A DNA stretch of 64,000 bases from Bdellovibrio bacteriovorus str. Tiberius (GTDB lineage: Bacteria > Bdellovibrionota > Bdellovibrionia > Bdellovibrionales > Bdellovibrionaceae): positions 3,348,001 through 3,412,000 of the forward strand of contig NC_019567.1 in the NCBI RefSeq assembly GCF_000317895.1, given 5' to 3'. Of this stretch, positions 35,232-44,366 are shown piece after piece. The position numbers were made by a program, and so were the translations under genes. Position 1 is the stretch's first letter. Every line of letters begins with the position of its first letter. Below the pieces are notes generated by a model that saw nothing but the letters and a program-made list of their open reading frames with translations, made no database searches and had not been told where the DNA came from.

Positions 35232-38200
35232 ATGAGAAACGGAACGTATACTGTCTTAATTCTCGTATTCCTTTGGACTGGAGTGGCCTTGGCTGCTCCA
35301 AATTCTCTGACATATCAAGGACGTATCGTTAATTCTGACGGCAAAGGTTTGGAATACAACAACGTCAGCTTCCTTTTTGAAATCACAAATCCTTCAGGCA
35401 CTTGCGTGCTTTATCGCGAACAAAAAAACGGTGTGAATCTTCAGAACTCCGGCGGTGTATTTGACGTGCCTATTGGTTCTGGCACGAAGATGTTCCCGAC
35501 CGATCCTCTTTACACTTTGATTGATTCTTTTAACAATGCTCGCTCCCACGACTGTTCTGGCGGCGCCTCTTACAGCGCGGTGGCCGGTGATGCGCGTTTG
35601 TTGAAAGTGCAGTTCCATGACGGTTCCGGATGGAAGGTAATTTCTCCGGCCAATGAAATTCGTTCGGTGCCTTATTCTGCTTATTCTTATTCTGCAGAAC
35701 GCCTGGGTACCAAAACTGAAACTGACTTCCTGGCTAAAGCCGGTCTGCCGACGTGCGGGGCTGGAACTTATCTGACCTGGAACGGTACAACGATGACCTG
35801 TGCCGGGATCAGTGGCGCCAACGGTGGTACGGTTACCGATGTTACTTCTTCCAATTCATATATTACGATTGCCAATGGCACTTCCACCCCGGCGCTGACC
35901 CTGAATGTGGGCACAACGGCGGGCACGGTGGCAGCTGGTAATGATGCCCGCTTCTCTGATGCTCGCACCCCGACAGGAACTGCTGCCGGAGACCTGGATG
36001 GCACTTATCCAAATCCAACTGTGGCAAAACTTCAGGGCACAGCCGTTTCCAATGCTGCTCCGGGCAGCGGGAACTTCCTTAAATACAATGGCACTGCCTG
36101 GACACCTTCAGCGATTGCGCAAAGTGATGTCACAGGCCTTTCTGCGACTTTAAGTTCTTATATGACCGACGCCGAGTTCAGCGCAGCCGTCGCCAATGCG
36201 GGCTGTGCGGCTTATGAAACCATGTACTGGAATGCCGTAGCGGGCTTTTCTTGTCAGGCAATCAATGTGTCTTTGGCGGGTGACGTCGGCGGCACAATCG
36301 GCGCGTCTTCCGTCAATAAAATCAAAGGCGTGACTGTTGATACTACCGGCCTGACCACAGGTCAGGTTTTGAAGTACGACGGAACTAAATGGGCACCGGC
36401 GGCGGATAATGATTCCAACTCTGGCGGTACGGTTACAAACATCGCAACGGGCACGGGTCTTTCCGGCGGTCCAATCACTTCGACGGGTACGATTTCTTTG
36501 GCTAATACCGCGGTCACCGCGGCTTCATATGGTTCCACCACTCAGGTGGGCACCTTCACCGTTGATGCTCAAGGTCGTCTGACGGCGGCTTCGAATGCGG
36601 CGATTGCCTTCCCGGTGACGACTGTTGCGGGCAGAACTGGTGCTGTCGTTTTAGATGCCGCTGATATTACAAGCGGTGCCGGAAAATATCTGACCTATCG
36701 CCCGAACAACACGGCTTGTACCGATGGCCAGGTTTTGAAATGGATCAATGCGAATTCTCGTTGGGAGTGTGCGAACGATACAGACACTTCTTCCGGCGGT
36801 ACCATCACCAACATCGCTACCGGCACGGGTCTTTCCGGTGGTCCCATCACTTCGACGGGCACGATCTCTTTGGCTAATACCGCGGTCACCGCGGCTTCGT
36901 ATGGTTCCACCACTCAGGTGGGCACATTCACTGTCGATGCTCAAGGGCGTCTGACAGCAGCTTCGAATGCGGCGATCGCCTTCCCGGTGACGACCGTTGC
37001 GGGCAGAACGGGCGCCGTCACTATCGATGTTGGGGATCTCGGAAACGGCGCTGGCAAATACTTTATCTATCGTCCGAACAACACAGCTTGTACTGATGGC
37101 CAGGTTTTAAAATGGGTTGCGGCAAATAATCGTTGGGAGTGCGGTACTGATACCGACACTTCTTCCGGTGGTACCGTAACCAATATCGCAACTGGCACAG
37201 GTCTGACTGGTGGTCCGATCACTTCCACTGGCACGATTGCATTGGCCAACACGGCCGTGACTGCCGGTTCTTACACTCGCGCTTCGATCACGGTGGATGC
37301 TCAAGGTCGTTTGACCGCAGCTTCCAGTGGCGCGGCTATCAACCTGACTTCTGATGTGACGGGCACCTTGCCGATTGCAAATGGCGGCACGGGCGCAACA
37401 ACAGCAATTGCGGCCTTCAATGGTCTTTCCCCTCTGACAACCAAAGGGGATGTTCTTGGTAATGACGGCACCAACGACGTTCGCCTGCCCGCAGGCACGA
37501 ACGGTCAGGTGCTGACGGCGGACTCATCTCAAACTTCCGGATTGAAATGGGCCACCCCGACTGTGGGTACTGTAACCAATGTGACTGGTACGGCTCCGAT
37601 TCAGGTTGCCACGGGAACAACGACTCCGGTGATTTCACTAAGCACCGTCCCGGTGGCGAGTGGTGGTACGGGCGCAACATCGTTGACGGCGGATCGTCTG
37701 CTGGTTTCCAACGGCACGGGCTCTGCGGTGATTCCATTTACTTGCGGCACGGCGCAGATGCTGACCTTTAATGCTTCCGGGGTTATGGGTTGTACGAACT
37801 TTGCCTCGACGTCTTTCTTTGCCAACGGTGGTAACACTTTGGCGGGGAATGCGACCTTGGGCACTAATGACGCTTATTCTTTGGCGCTTGAAACCAACAA
37901 CGTCACACGCATGACAATTTCCAATGCGGGTTATGTCGGTATTGGCCAATCCCCGGATACAAATGCGGGTCTGGCGGTGATGGCTCCCTCAACAACCAAG
38001 TCTGCGCTCATTTTGAATTCTCCGGCGGCGGGTAAAGTAGAGCTGGATTTCCTGCGCAACGGAACCTGGCTGGGCACATTCGGCTACGCCAACACGGCGA
38101 CTTCTGATTTATATGTCACTAACGGCGCCAACGCGCACATTATCTTTGATACCAACAACACCGAAGTCATGCGCATCACCAACGATGGCAAAGTCGGTAT

Positions 38201-39839
38201 CGACGCAGAAAGCCCAGGCGCCCGCTTCCAGGTGGGTGAATGGAACGGCACTAATAACTACAATGCCGTGTTCGTGGGTTCTTATCACAACACTTTGGGA
38301 CAAGCGCAGTTCGTCGGTAACTGGAATAGCGCTGGTTACTGGGGTATCGGGCCGGTAGCCAATCCGGCAAACAGCACCGTGGGTATCGGAAATGCCAATG
38401 CTCAGGGTGACTGGCGTTCGACTCAGGATTTGAAGCTCTATGTTCCGGGCGGCTTGGGTCTGGGTGATGCTTTGGCTCCGGAAAGAATCATTCACGTCAA
38501 AGGCACGGGCGGCGGCAATGATGACGTTTATGTACAAAGCATCGGCAACACCGGCGAACCCGCCTACATTCTGACCAAGGCGCGCAGTAACACGGGCGTC
38601 GAAGCTGCGGTTCTGGCTGGTGATTCTTTGGGCTTCCTGTCCATGCGTGGTTATGATGGGGCTGCTTATCAAAGCGGTGCTTCCATCGCCGGGGTGGCTG
38701 AAGCTGACTTTGCCACAACGAAATCCGCTTACATGTCATTTGCGACTTTGAACAACGGATCTTCCGGTGAAAGAATGCGCATCACCAGCGCAGGTTCTGT
38801 GGGTATCGGATCCACGGCACCGACGGTAAGACTGCATGTTCAAGGTAACAGCTACACCAATTCCTCGGGCGCATTCGAACGCAATGAAGATGTTCAAGCT
38901 GGTCCCGGAGTTCAACTAATGAAATCCCGTGGGACGGCTTCAGCGAAAACAGCTGTTCAGTCGGGCGATGCTTTAGGGAACATTCTGTTTAACGGTTACG
39001 GCGATGCCACAACAACTGGCCTTGGCTCGCAGATTCAAAGTATCGCTTCAGCGACTTGGACATCCACTGCAGTTCCCGCCGACTTGGCGTTCCTGACCCA
39101 TACGGGCACTGGCAACATCAATACTCCGACCGAGCGCATGCGTATTTACAGCAATGGGTGGATCACGATGGGTGTCAGCTCCGGCTCGACCGGCGGGGCT
39201 CCACTTCTTCTGAAAAATGCTACCGCTCCTTATATTGGCTTTGACGAAGTGGACAGCTCTGGAAAGTTCTTCATGGGACTTGATGGTGGTAACTTCTGGA
39301 TTCGTCCGGGACCAACCACTTCCTCCAGTGACGCCATCACGGTCACCGCTGCCGGCAACGTCTATATTGGCGGCAACTCAGGTTCGCGCAAATTCTTTGT
39401 GAACGGAACTTCCGGCGGTACTGCGGCCTGGGAAAACTTGTCCGATGCGCGTTTGAAGACCGACATCCAGGTTGTGCCGGATTCTTTACAGAAGATCCTT
39501 TCCTTGCGTGGTGTGACCTTCAACTGGCGCCACGATGTCAGACCGGATCTGGATCTTATTGAGAAAAAAGACATGGGTGTGATCGCCCAGGACGTCGAAC
39601 GTGTATTCCCCGAAGCCGTCGACAAAGATGAGAAAGGCTTCCGTGCAGTCGCCTATACTAAACTGATCGGTCCGATGATTGAAGCCTTTAAAGAGCTGTA
39701 TAAGTCTGTATCCGGCGTTAAGGCCGAAGTTCAGGCCCAGAAGCGTGAAATCGCCTCTTTGAAACAAGAGAACCAGGAGCTTCGTGAAGCGATTTGCGAG
39801 GTCAATCCTAAAGCCAAGGTCTGTCAGAAAAAGAAGTAA
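35232..39839 (+). CDS. Giant trimeric fibre/adhesin with C-terminal S74 chaperone, copy 1
   Basis: 1535 aa. Signal peptide (1-21), then a conserved head (PNSLTYQGRI ... GVFDVPIGSGTK, about 22-165), a shaft of 124-residue repeats (about 398-700), a variable region with VGIG-type motifs (about 860-1395), and a C-terminal S74 intramolecular chaperone. The self-cleaving dyad is S1404 and K1409 in SDARLK; about 130 residues would be released after trimer folding. The coiled-coil tail ends in KKK. It resembles phage tail fibres and the mosaic adhesive trimer fibres reported in Bdellovibrio for prey recognition. A paralogue follows directly. Confidence 0.9.
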   Translation: MRNGTYTVLILVFLWTGVALAAPNSLTYQGRIVNSDGKGLEYNNVSFLFEITNPSGTCVLYREQKNGVNLQNSGGVFDVPIGSGTKMFPTDPLYTLIDSFNNARSHDCSGGASYSAVAGDARLLKVQFHDGSGWKVISPANEIRSVPYSAYSYSAERLGTKTETDFLAKAGLPTCGAGTYLTWNGTTMTCAGISGANGGTVTDVTSSNSYITIANGTSTPALTLNVGTTAGTVAAGNDARFSDARTPTGTAAGDLDGTYPNPTVAKLQGTAVSNAAPGSGNFLKYNGTAWTPSAIAQSDVTGLSATLSSYMTDAEFSAAVANAGCAAYETMYWNAVAGFSCQAINVSLAGDVGGTIGASSVNKIKGVTVDTTGLTTGQVLKYDGTKWAPAADNDSNSGGTVTNIATGTGLSGGPITSTGTISLANTAVTAASYGSTTQVGTFTVDAQGRLTAASNAAIAFPVTTVAGRTGAVVLDAADITSGAGKYLTYRPNNTACTDGQVLKWINANSRWECANDTDTSSGGTITNIATGTGLSGGPITSTGTISLANTAVTAASYGSTTQVGTFTVDAQGRLTAASNAAIAFPVTTVAGRTGAVTIDVGDLGNGAGKYFIYRPNNTACTDGQVLKWVAANNRWECGTDTDTSSGGTVTNIATGTGLTGGPITSTGTIALANTAVTAGSYTRASITVDAQGRLTAASSGAAINLTSDVTGTLPIANGGTGATTAIAAFNGLSPLTTKGDVLGNDGTNDVRLPAGTNGQVLTADSSQTSGLKWATPTVGTVTNVTGTAPIQVATGTTTPVISLSTVPVASGGTGATSLTADRLLVSNGTGSAVIPFTCGTAQMLTFNASGVMGCTNFASTSFFANGGNTLAGNATLGTNDAYSLALETNNVTRMTISNAGYVGIGQSPDTNAGLAVMAPSTTKSALILNSPAAGKVELDFLRNGTWLGTFGYANTATSDLYVTNGANAHIIFDTNNTEVMRITNDGKVGIDAESPGARFQVGEWNGTNNYNAVFVGSYHNTLGQAQFVGNWNSAGYWGIGPVANPANSTVGIGNANAQGDWRSTQDLKLYVPGGLGLGDALAPERIIHVKGTGGGNDDVYVQSIGNTGEPAYILTKARSNTGVEAAVLAGDSLGFLSMRGYDGAAYQSGASIAGVAEADFATTKSAYMSFATLNNGSSGERMRITSAGSVGIGSTAPTVRLHVQGNSYTNSSGAFERNEDVQAGPGVQLMKSRGTASAKTAVQSGDALGNILFNGYGDATTTGLGSQIQSIASATWTSTAVPADLAFLTHTGTGNINTPTERMRIYSNGWITMGVSSGSTGGAPLLLKNATAPYIGFDEVDSSGKFFMGLDGGNFWIRPGPTTSSSDAITVTAAGNVYIGGNSGSRKFFVNGTSGGTAAWENLSDARLKTDIQVVPDSLQKILSLRGVTFNWRHDVRPDLDLIEKKDMGVIAQDVERVFPEAVDKDEKGFRAVAYTKLIGPMIEAFKELYKSVSGVKAEVQAQKREIASLKQENQELREAICEVNPKAKVCQKKK
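36423..37350 (+). repeat. 372-bp tandem coding repeats in fibre gene 1
   Basis: Copies start at GGCGGTAC (36423), GGCGGTAC (36795) and GGTGGTAC (37167), a spacing of exactly 372 bp (124 codons). Each encodes GGTxTNIATGTGL, TVDAQGRLTAAS and, in the first two, the RPNNTACTDGQVLKW block. Copies 1 and 2 are close at the DNA level; copy 3 diverges after its first 50 codons. Confidence 0.9.
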
Positions 39840-39847
39840 TATTCATT

Positions 39848-39874
39848 AAATCCCTGAAGAGATTCAGGGATTTA
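39848..39874 (+). terminator. Hairpin between the two fibre genes
   Basis: AAATCCCTGAA (39848-39858) and TTCAGGGATTT (39863-39873) form a perfect 11-bp stem with a GAGA loop. The T tract is short, so it may be a weak terminator or a 3'-end stabiliser. Confidence 0.6.
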
Positions 39875-39896
39875 CCTCAGGTATTCCTGTTAAAAA

Positions 39897-39904
39897 GCCG
39901 ATAA
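39897..39904 (+). promoter_or_regulatory. FliA-like -10 element of fibre gene 2
   Basis: GCCGATAA 7 nt before the ATG at 39912. The surrounding CTGTTAA.AAGCCGATAAGAA and the first 17 coding bases are nearly identical to those of fibre gene 1. Confidence 0.5.
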
Positions 39905-39911
39905 GAAGTGC

Positions 39912-42900
39912 ATGAGAAACGGAACGTATCTGATTGCAATTCTCTCATTGCTTACGAGCATATCTGTGTTGGCTTCGCCCAACTCTTTGACCTATCAGGG
40001 TCGCATTCTGAAATCCGATGGCCATGCCTTGGAATACAACAACGTCAGTTTCCTTTTTGAAATCACCAATCCCAACGGCAGTTGCGTGATCTATCGCGAA
40101 CAAAAAGACGGCGTGAACATGGTGAACTCGGCCGGTGTGTTTGATGTGCCGATTGGCTCCGGCACAAAACTTTTCCCTGCCGACCCCCTGTTTACTTTGC
40201 TTGAATCTTTCAACAACTCGAAAGTTCACAACTGCTTTGGCGGTTCTACTTATCCCGCACAAGCTGGCGACACACGCCTGCTTAAAGTGCAATTCCACGA
40301 TGGTTCGGGCTGGAAGATCATCTCGCCTTCCAATGAAATCCGCACGGTTCCTTACGCGGCTTATGCTTTGTCGTCAGAAAAACTTGGCACCAAAACCGAA
40401 GAGGACTTCCTGCAAAAAGCCGGTTTGCCAACTTGCGCGGCTGGCACCTTCCTAAGCTGGAATGGCACGACACTAAGCTGCGCTGGTGTTTCCGGCGCCA
40501 ATGGTGGAACTGTTTCTGATGTCACATCTGCCAACTCCTACATCACTATCACCAATGGCACGACCACTCCGCAGCTGACTTTGAATGTCGGACAAAACGC
40601 CAATCAGGTTGCTGCCGGGAATGATGCACGCTTTAGTGATGCCCGCGTTCCAACAGGCGCCGCTGCCGGTGATCTGGGTGGCACTTATCCAAATCCATCA
40701 GTTGCAAAAATTCAGGGCGTGGCGATTTCTGCCACTGCTCCGACGAACGGTCACTTTCTGAAATTCAACGGCACTCAATGGCTGTCGGCACAAATCGGCA
40801 CCGGAGATGTGAATGGCCTGACGGCCACTTTGAACAACTATATGACCCAAGCTGATTTCAATACAGCTGTCGCCAACGCCAACTGCGCGGCTCACCAAAC
40901 CATGTACTGGAATGCGGTGTCGGGCTTTAACTGTCAATCCATCAACGTCTCTGTTGCGGGTGATGTCAGTGGCACCATCGGCGCTGTGGCCGTGAATAAA
41001 ATCAAAGGCATCGCGGTGGACACCACGGGTCTGGTTACTGGCCAGGTGCTGAAATATGACGGCACCAAATTCGCGCCAGCAGCTGACAATGACGCCAACT
41101 CTGGCGGTACCGTTACAAACATTGCAACGGGCACGGGCCTTTCGGGCGGTCCGATCACATCCACCGGTACAATTTCTTTGGCCAACACAGCAGTCACTCC
41201 GGCTGTCTATGGCTCAACCACACAAGTTGCTACATTTACGGTCGATGCTCAAGGTCGCTTAACCGCAGCGAGCAACGCTGCTATCGCCTTCCCGGTAACA
41301 ACCGTTGCTGGTCGCACAGGTGCTGTGAATTTAGATGTGGGAGACGTGGGTAACGGTGCGGGCAAGTACTTTGTTTATCGTCCGAACAACACTGCTTGTA
41401 CTGATGGCCAGGTATTGAAATGGATCAATGCCAATTCCCGCTGGGAATGTGCGAATGATACTGATACCTCTTCCGGCGGCACTGTCACCAACATCGCAAC
41501 CGGCACGGGTTTAACCGGCGGTCCGATCACTGCGACCGGCACCATTGCTCTGGCCAATACGTCCGTAGCAGCGGGTTCTTACACTCGAGCATCGATCACG
41601 GTGGATGCTCAAGGCCGATTGACGGCGGCTTCCAGTGGCGCGGCTATCAATCTGACTTCAGATATCACCGGCACTTTGCCCATTGCAAATGGCGGTACCG
41701 GAGCAACAACAGCTTTAGGTGCATTCAATGCACTGTCTCCTTTGACAACCAAAGGTGACGTGCTGGTTCGTGATGGCTCGAACAACATCCGTCTGCCCGT
41801 GGGTACGAACGGTCAGGTGCTGACTGCCGACAGTGCTGTTGCTGCAGGTGTAAAATGGGCCACACCAAACGCCGGAACCGTCACAAGTGTTTCCGGAACG
41901 GCTCCGATTCAGGTTGCCACCGGAACAACAACTCCGGTGATTTCACTTAGCACCGTCCCGGTGGCGAGTGGTGGTACGGGCGTGACGTCCCTGACTGGAG
42001 ACCGCCTGCTGGTTTCCAATGGCACAGGCTCTGCGGTGATTCCGTTTACTTGTGGCACTGGTCAGATGCTGACCTTCAATGCGTCTGGCGTGATGGGTTG
42101 TACGACTTATTCTTCTTCAGGCATTTTTGCCAATGGCGGCAACAGCTTCGGCGCCGCCGCGGTTCTGGGCACAAACGATGCGCAGTCTTTGACATTTGAA
42201 ACAGATGCCAATCCCCGCATGACTATTCTTGCCACTGGCAAAGTCGGCGTGAATGAAACCGCTCCGACAGGGAATCTGCATCTGTCCAACACCGGTGCCG
42301 TGGATCTGCGCATTCAGGATAAATCAGGAACTCCGGCCACACTGCGCATTCTTTCCCAGAGTGGTGCCAACTATATCGAATCAGGTACTGACTTTACAAA
42401 TACGACATCCGCTGACTTGCACTTCACCGATATGATGGGTGTGAACAAGTGGATGACCATCAAAGCCGACGGTAAAGTGGGTATTAACACCAATGCACCG
42501 GCAACGAACTTCCAGGTCAAAGGGGGCGTGGTGGTCGGTGATCTGACTCCGTTCCCGGCCAACTTCAGCGTTATCACAACCGAAGCTTTAAATGCTACCT
42601 TGCGCAATCATACTGAAACAACCGGCAACTATGTGGCTTCGGGTGCTTACCAGCGCTTCAGTCCTGCTGCCAATTCAACCATGTCGACACATGCTCTGGT
42701 CAGTATCGTTGTTCCTAACGTGCCGTCGGGTGTGACTGTAACAAGTCAGAATGAAGCCTTCCACGCCAATGCCACACGCAACCGCTATGCGGGGAACGTG
42801 GATGCGGGAACAGTTTCAAACCTGACTTCCGGGCAATTCGTCTATGGTCATGAAAATTATGTCGTGGGCAATGCCCCTGCGACCACGGACGCCTTTGGTA

Positions 42901-43967
42901 TTCGCATCGTTCCTCACTTGCAGTCCGGAACGGTCACAAATATGTACGACCTCTTTCTGCAAAACCCAAGCACCGGTGGCACTGTCACCAATCGCTACGG
43001 CATCTATCAACAGAATACCGGAGCCAGAAACTATTTCGCCGGCGCTACTGGATTTAACACCGCCACCACGCCACTGGCCAACGTACACATCGGAAGCAGT
43101 GGCGCTGGCAACGCGGCTTATTCTTCCTTCCAGATGGGTAACGACGCGACATCAAGCAACAACTTCCATATCGTGAATGAGTACGCCACCAACCGTCGTC
43201 TGAACTTCTACAAAGGCAACCTGGGTTCCGGCGGCCTTTTGATGTCCTTAAGTGACACCGGATATTTTGTTGTCGGTGAAACGGCTTCCACGGGTGGTGG
43301 TGTACTATCGCTTAAGCCTGGTGGAATCGATCACACTTACATTCAGTTCTATGCGCGCACAGCTTCCCCTACCACTCGCACGGGTTACTTCGGTACACCC
43401 GCTGCTGGCAGCACCAACATGAACGTTGCCAATGAGATGGAAGGTGGACAGATTGATTTCCTCACCAAAAATGGTGGCAGCGTCAGCGCCAAGATGACTT
43501 TGTCGGCGGTAGGAAACCTGACCACGGCAGGAACTGTGAACGGCGCTTCTGATATTCGTCTGAAAAAAGACATCCACGTTCTGGATGGCAGTCTGGATAA
43601 AATCCTGCAGCTGAAACCGTCGTCCTATCACTGGAAAGACCCGAATGCGGACCCTCGCCTGCAGATGGGCTTCATCGCACAAGAGCTTGAAAAAGTTTAC
43701 CCACACGTGGTGGACGAAAACAAAAAAGGCATCAAAGCCGTTTCTTACATCAACATGATCGCACCGATCACAAGTGCGGTGCAGGAGCTTTACCACAAGT
43801 TCAAAGCGGTCCTCACGAATCATGACGAGCGGATTTCCAATCTGGAAACGCAGATGACCGCCTTACAAAAGCAAAATGAGCTTCTGCTCAAGCAGAATGA
43901 AGATCTAATGAAATATATCAAGTCTCAGAATGAGAACACTCAACGTCTGCCGGCTTCAAGCCGATAA
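39912..43967 (+). CDS. Giant trimeric fibre/adhesin with C-terminal S74 chaperone, copy 2
   Basis: 1351 aa, a paralogue of the preceding gene. Head and shaft are closely related (same MRNGTY start, same LTYQGRI ... YNNVSFLFEI block, two 124-residue repeats), whereas residues from about 735 to 1200 differ. The S74 dyad is S1213 and K1218 in SDIRLK; the C-terminal coiled coil is longer (NHDERISNLETQMTALQKQN). Tandem paralogues with different distal parts suggest alternative receptor specificities. The stop codon is the TAA of a GCCGATAA element for the next gene. Confidence 0.9.
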   Translation: MRNGTYLIAILSLLTSISVLASPNSLTYQGRILKSDGHALEYNNVSFLFEITNPNGSCVIYREQKDGVNMVNSAGVFDVPIGSGTKLFPADPLFTLLESFNNSKVHNCFGGSTYPAQAGDTRLLKVQFHDGSGWKIISPSNEIRTVPYAAYALSSEKLGTKTEEDFLQKAGLPTCAAGTFLSWNGTTLSCAGVSGANGGTVSDVTSANSYITITNGTTTPQLTLNVGQNANQVAAGNDARFSDARVPTGAAAGDLGGTYPNPSVAKIQGVAISATAPTNGHFLKFNGTQWLSAQIGTGDVNGLTATLNNYMTQADFNTAVANANCAAHQTMYWNAVSGFNCQSINVSVAGDVSGTIGAVAVNKIKGIAVDTTGLVTGQVLKYDGTKFAPAADNDANSGGTVTNIATGTGLSGGPITSTGTISLANTAVTPAVYGSTTQVATFTVDAQGRLTAASNAAIAFPVTTVAGRTGAVNLDVGDVGNGAGKYFVYRPNNTACTDGQVLKWINANSRWECANDTDTSSGGTVTNIATGTGLTGGPITATGTIALANTSVAAGSYTRASITVDAQGRLTAASSGAAINLTSDITGTLPIANGGTGATTALGAFNALSPLTTKGDVLVRDGSNNIRLPVGTNGQVLTADSAVAAGVKWATPNAGTVTSVSGTAPIQVATGTTTPVISLSTVPVASGGTGVTSLTGDRLLVSNGTGSAVIPFTCGTGQMLTFNASGVMGCTTYSSSGIFANGGNSFGAAAVLGTNDAQSLTFETDANPRMTILATGKVGVNETAPTGNLHLSNTGAVDLRIQDKSGTPATLRILSQSGANYIESGTDFTNTTSADLHFTDMMGVNKWMTIKADGKVGINTNAPATNFQVKGGVVVGDLTPFPANFSVITTEALNATLRNHTETTGNYVASGAYQRFSPAANSTMSTHALVSIVVPNVPSGVTVTSQNEAFHANATRNRYAGNVDAGTVSNLTSGQFVYGHENYVVGNAPATTDAFGIRIVPHLQSGTVTNMYDLFLQNPSTGGTVTNRYGIYQQNTGARNYFAGATGFNTATTPLANVHIGSSGAGNAAYSSFQMGNDATSSNNFHIVNEYATNRRLNFYKGNLGSGGLLMSLSDTGYFVVGETASTGGGVLSLKPGGIDHTYIQFYARTASPTTRTGYFGTPAAGSTNMNVANEMEGGQIDFLTKNGGSVSAKMTLSAVGNLTTAGTVNGASDIRLKKDIHVLDGSLDKILQLKPSSYHWKDPNADPRLQMGFIAQELEKVYPHVVDENKKGIKAVSYINMIAPITSAVQELYHKFKAVLTNHDERISNLETQMTALQKQNELLLKQNEDLMKYIKSQNENTQRLPASSR
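41103..41650 (+). repeat. 372-bp coding repeat in fibre gene 2
   Basis: GGCGGTAC at 41103 and GGCGGCAC at 41475 are 372 bp apart and start the same 124-codon unit as in fibre gene 1. The second copy is partial and corresponds to copy 3 of that gene. Some stretches (for example around 41935-41980 and 37630-37670) are almost identical between the two genes. Confidence 0.85.
43960..43967 (+). promoter_or_regulatory. FliA-like -10 element overlapping the fibre 2 stop
   Basis: GCCGATAA whose last three bases are the stop codon of fibre gene 2. It lies 22 nt before the GTG start of the lipoprotein gene, leaving room for a short leader with GAGG. Confidence 0.45.
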
Positions 43968-43989
43968 GACAGTAACACTGAGGTATTGC

Positions 43990-44280
43990 GTGAAAAGGAT
44001 CGTTATAGCTTCACTACTAATACTCGCCACGGGATGTTCTATGGAAGCATCTCTGGAGCAGCTTGCTGAAGTTGCTCCTCCACCAATCAAATTCCAGGAT
44101 CCGGCAAAGACCACAGGTTTGGTGTCCGGCTCCACGCAAACAGGCACGGCCACTGGTGGCGGTGTGACTTATCACGTGCAAAGCACTGTGGGTAACTACA
44201 TGTCCGGTATCGAACAGAAGACCGCGGATGACACCTACAAGGTGTACAGTTCGGTTCAGGGCGCCATCGTTTCCAACTAA
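43990..44280 (+). CDS. Small lipoprotein of the fibre locus
   Basis: 96 aa from a GTG start at 43990, chosen because GAGG lies 6 nt upstream and the next residues form a lipoprotein signal (KRIVIASLLILATGC). The mature chain has a Gly/Thr-rich stretch (STQTGTATGGGVT) and no recognised domain. Location after the two fibres suggests an anchor or assembly factor; this is inference. Confidence 0.7.
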   Translation: MKRIVIASLLILATGCSMEASLEQLAEVAPPPIKFQDPAKTTGLVSGSTQTGTATGGGVTYHVQSTVGNYMSGIEQKTADDTYKVYSSVQGAIVSN

Positions 44281-44306
44281 CCAGGCACTTCTTTGGTCCA
44301 GTGGAT

Positions 44307-44334
44307 TTAAGTTTCAAAATAAGACAGCCGATAA
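44307..44334 (+). promoter_or_regulatory. FliA (sigma-28) type promoter
   Basis: TTAAGTTT (44307-44314) and GCCGATAA (44327-44334) are separated by 12 nt. The consensus is TAAAGTTT, 11 nt, GCCGATAA, so 15 of 16 positions agree with one extra spacer base. It drives the gene starting at 44367. Confidence 0.65.
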
Positions 44335-44366
44335 AGGAATCAGACAAACCATGGAAGGGTTTTCTT

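Noticed and set aside
36423-37350. CRISPR-like or minisatellite array
   Set aside because: The 372-bp units are in-frame coding repeats encoding a fibre shaft; there are no short repeats with unique spacers.
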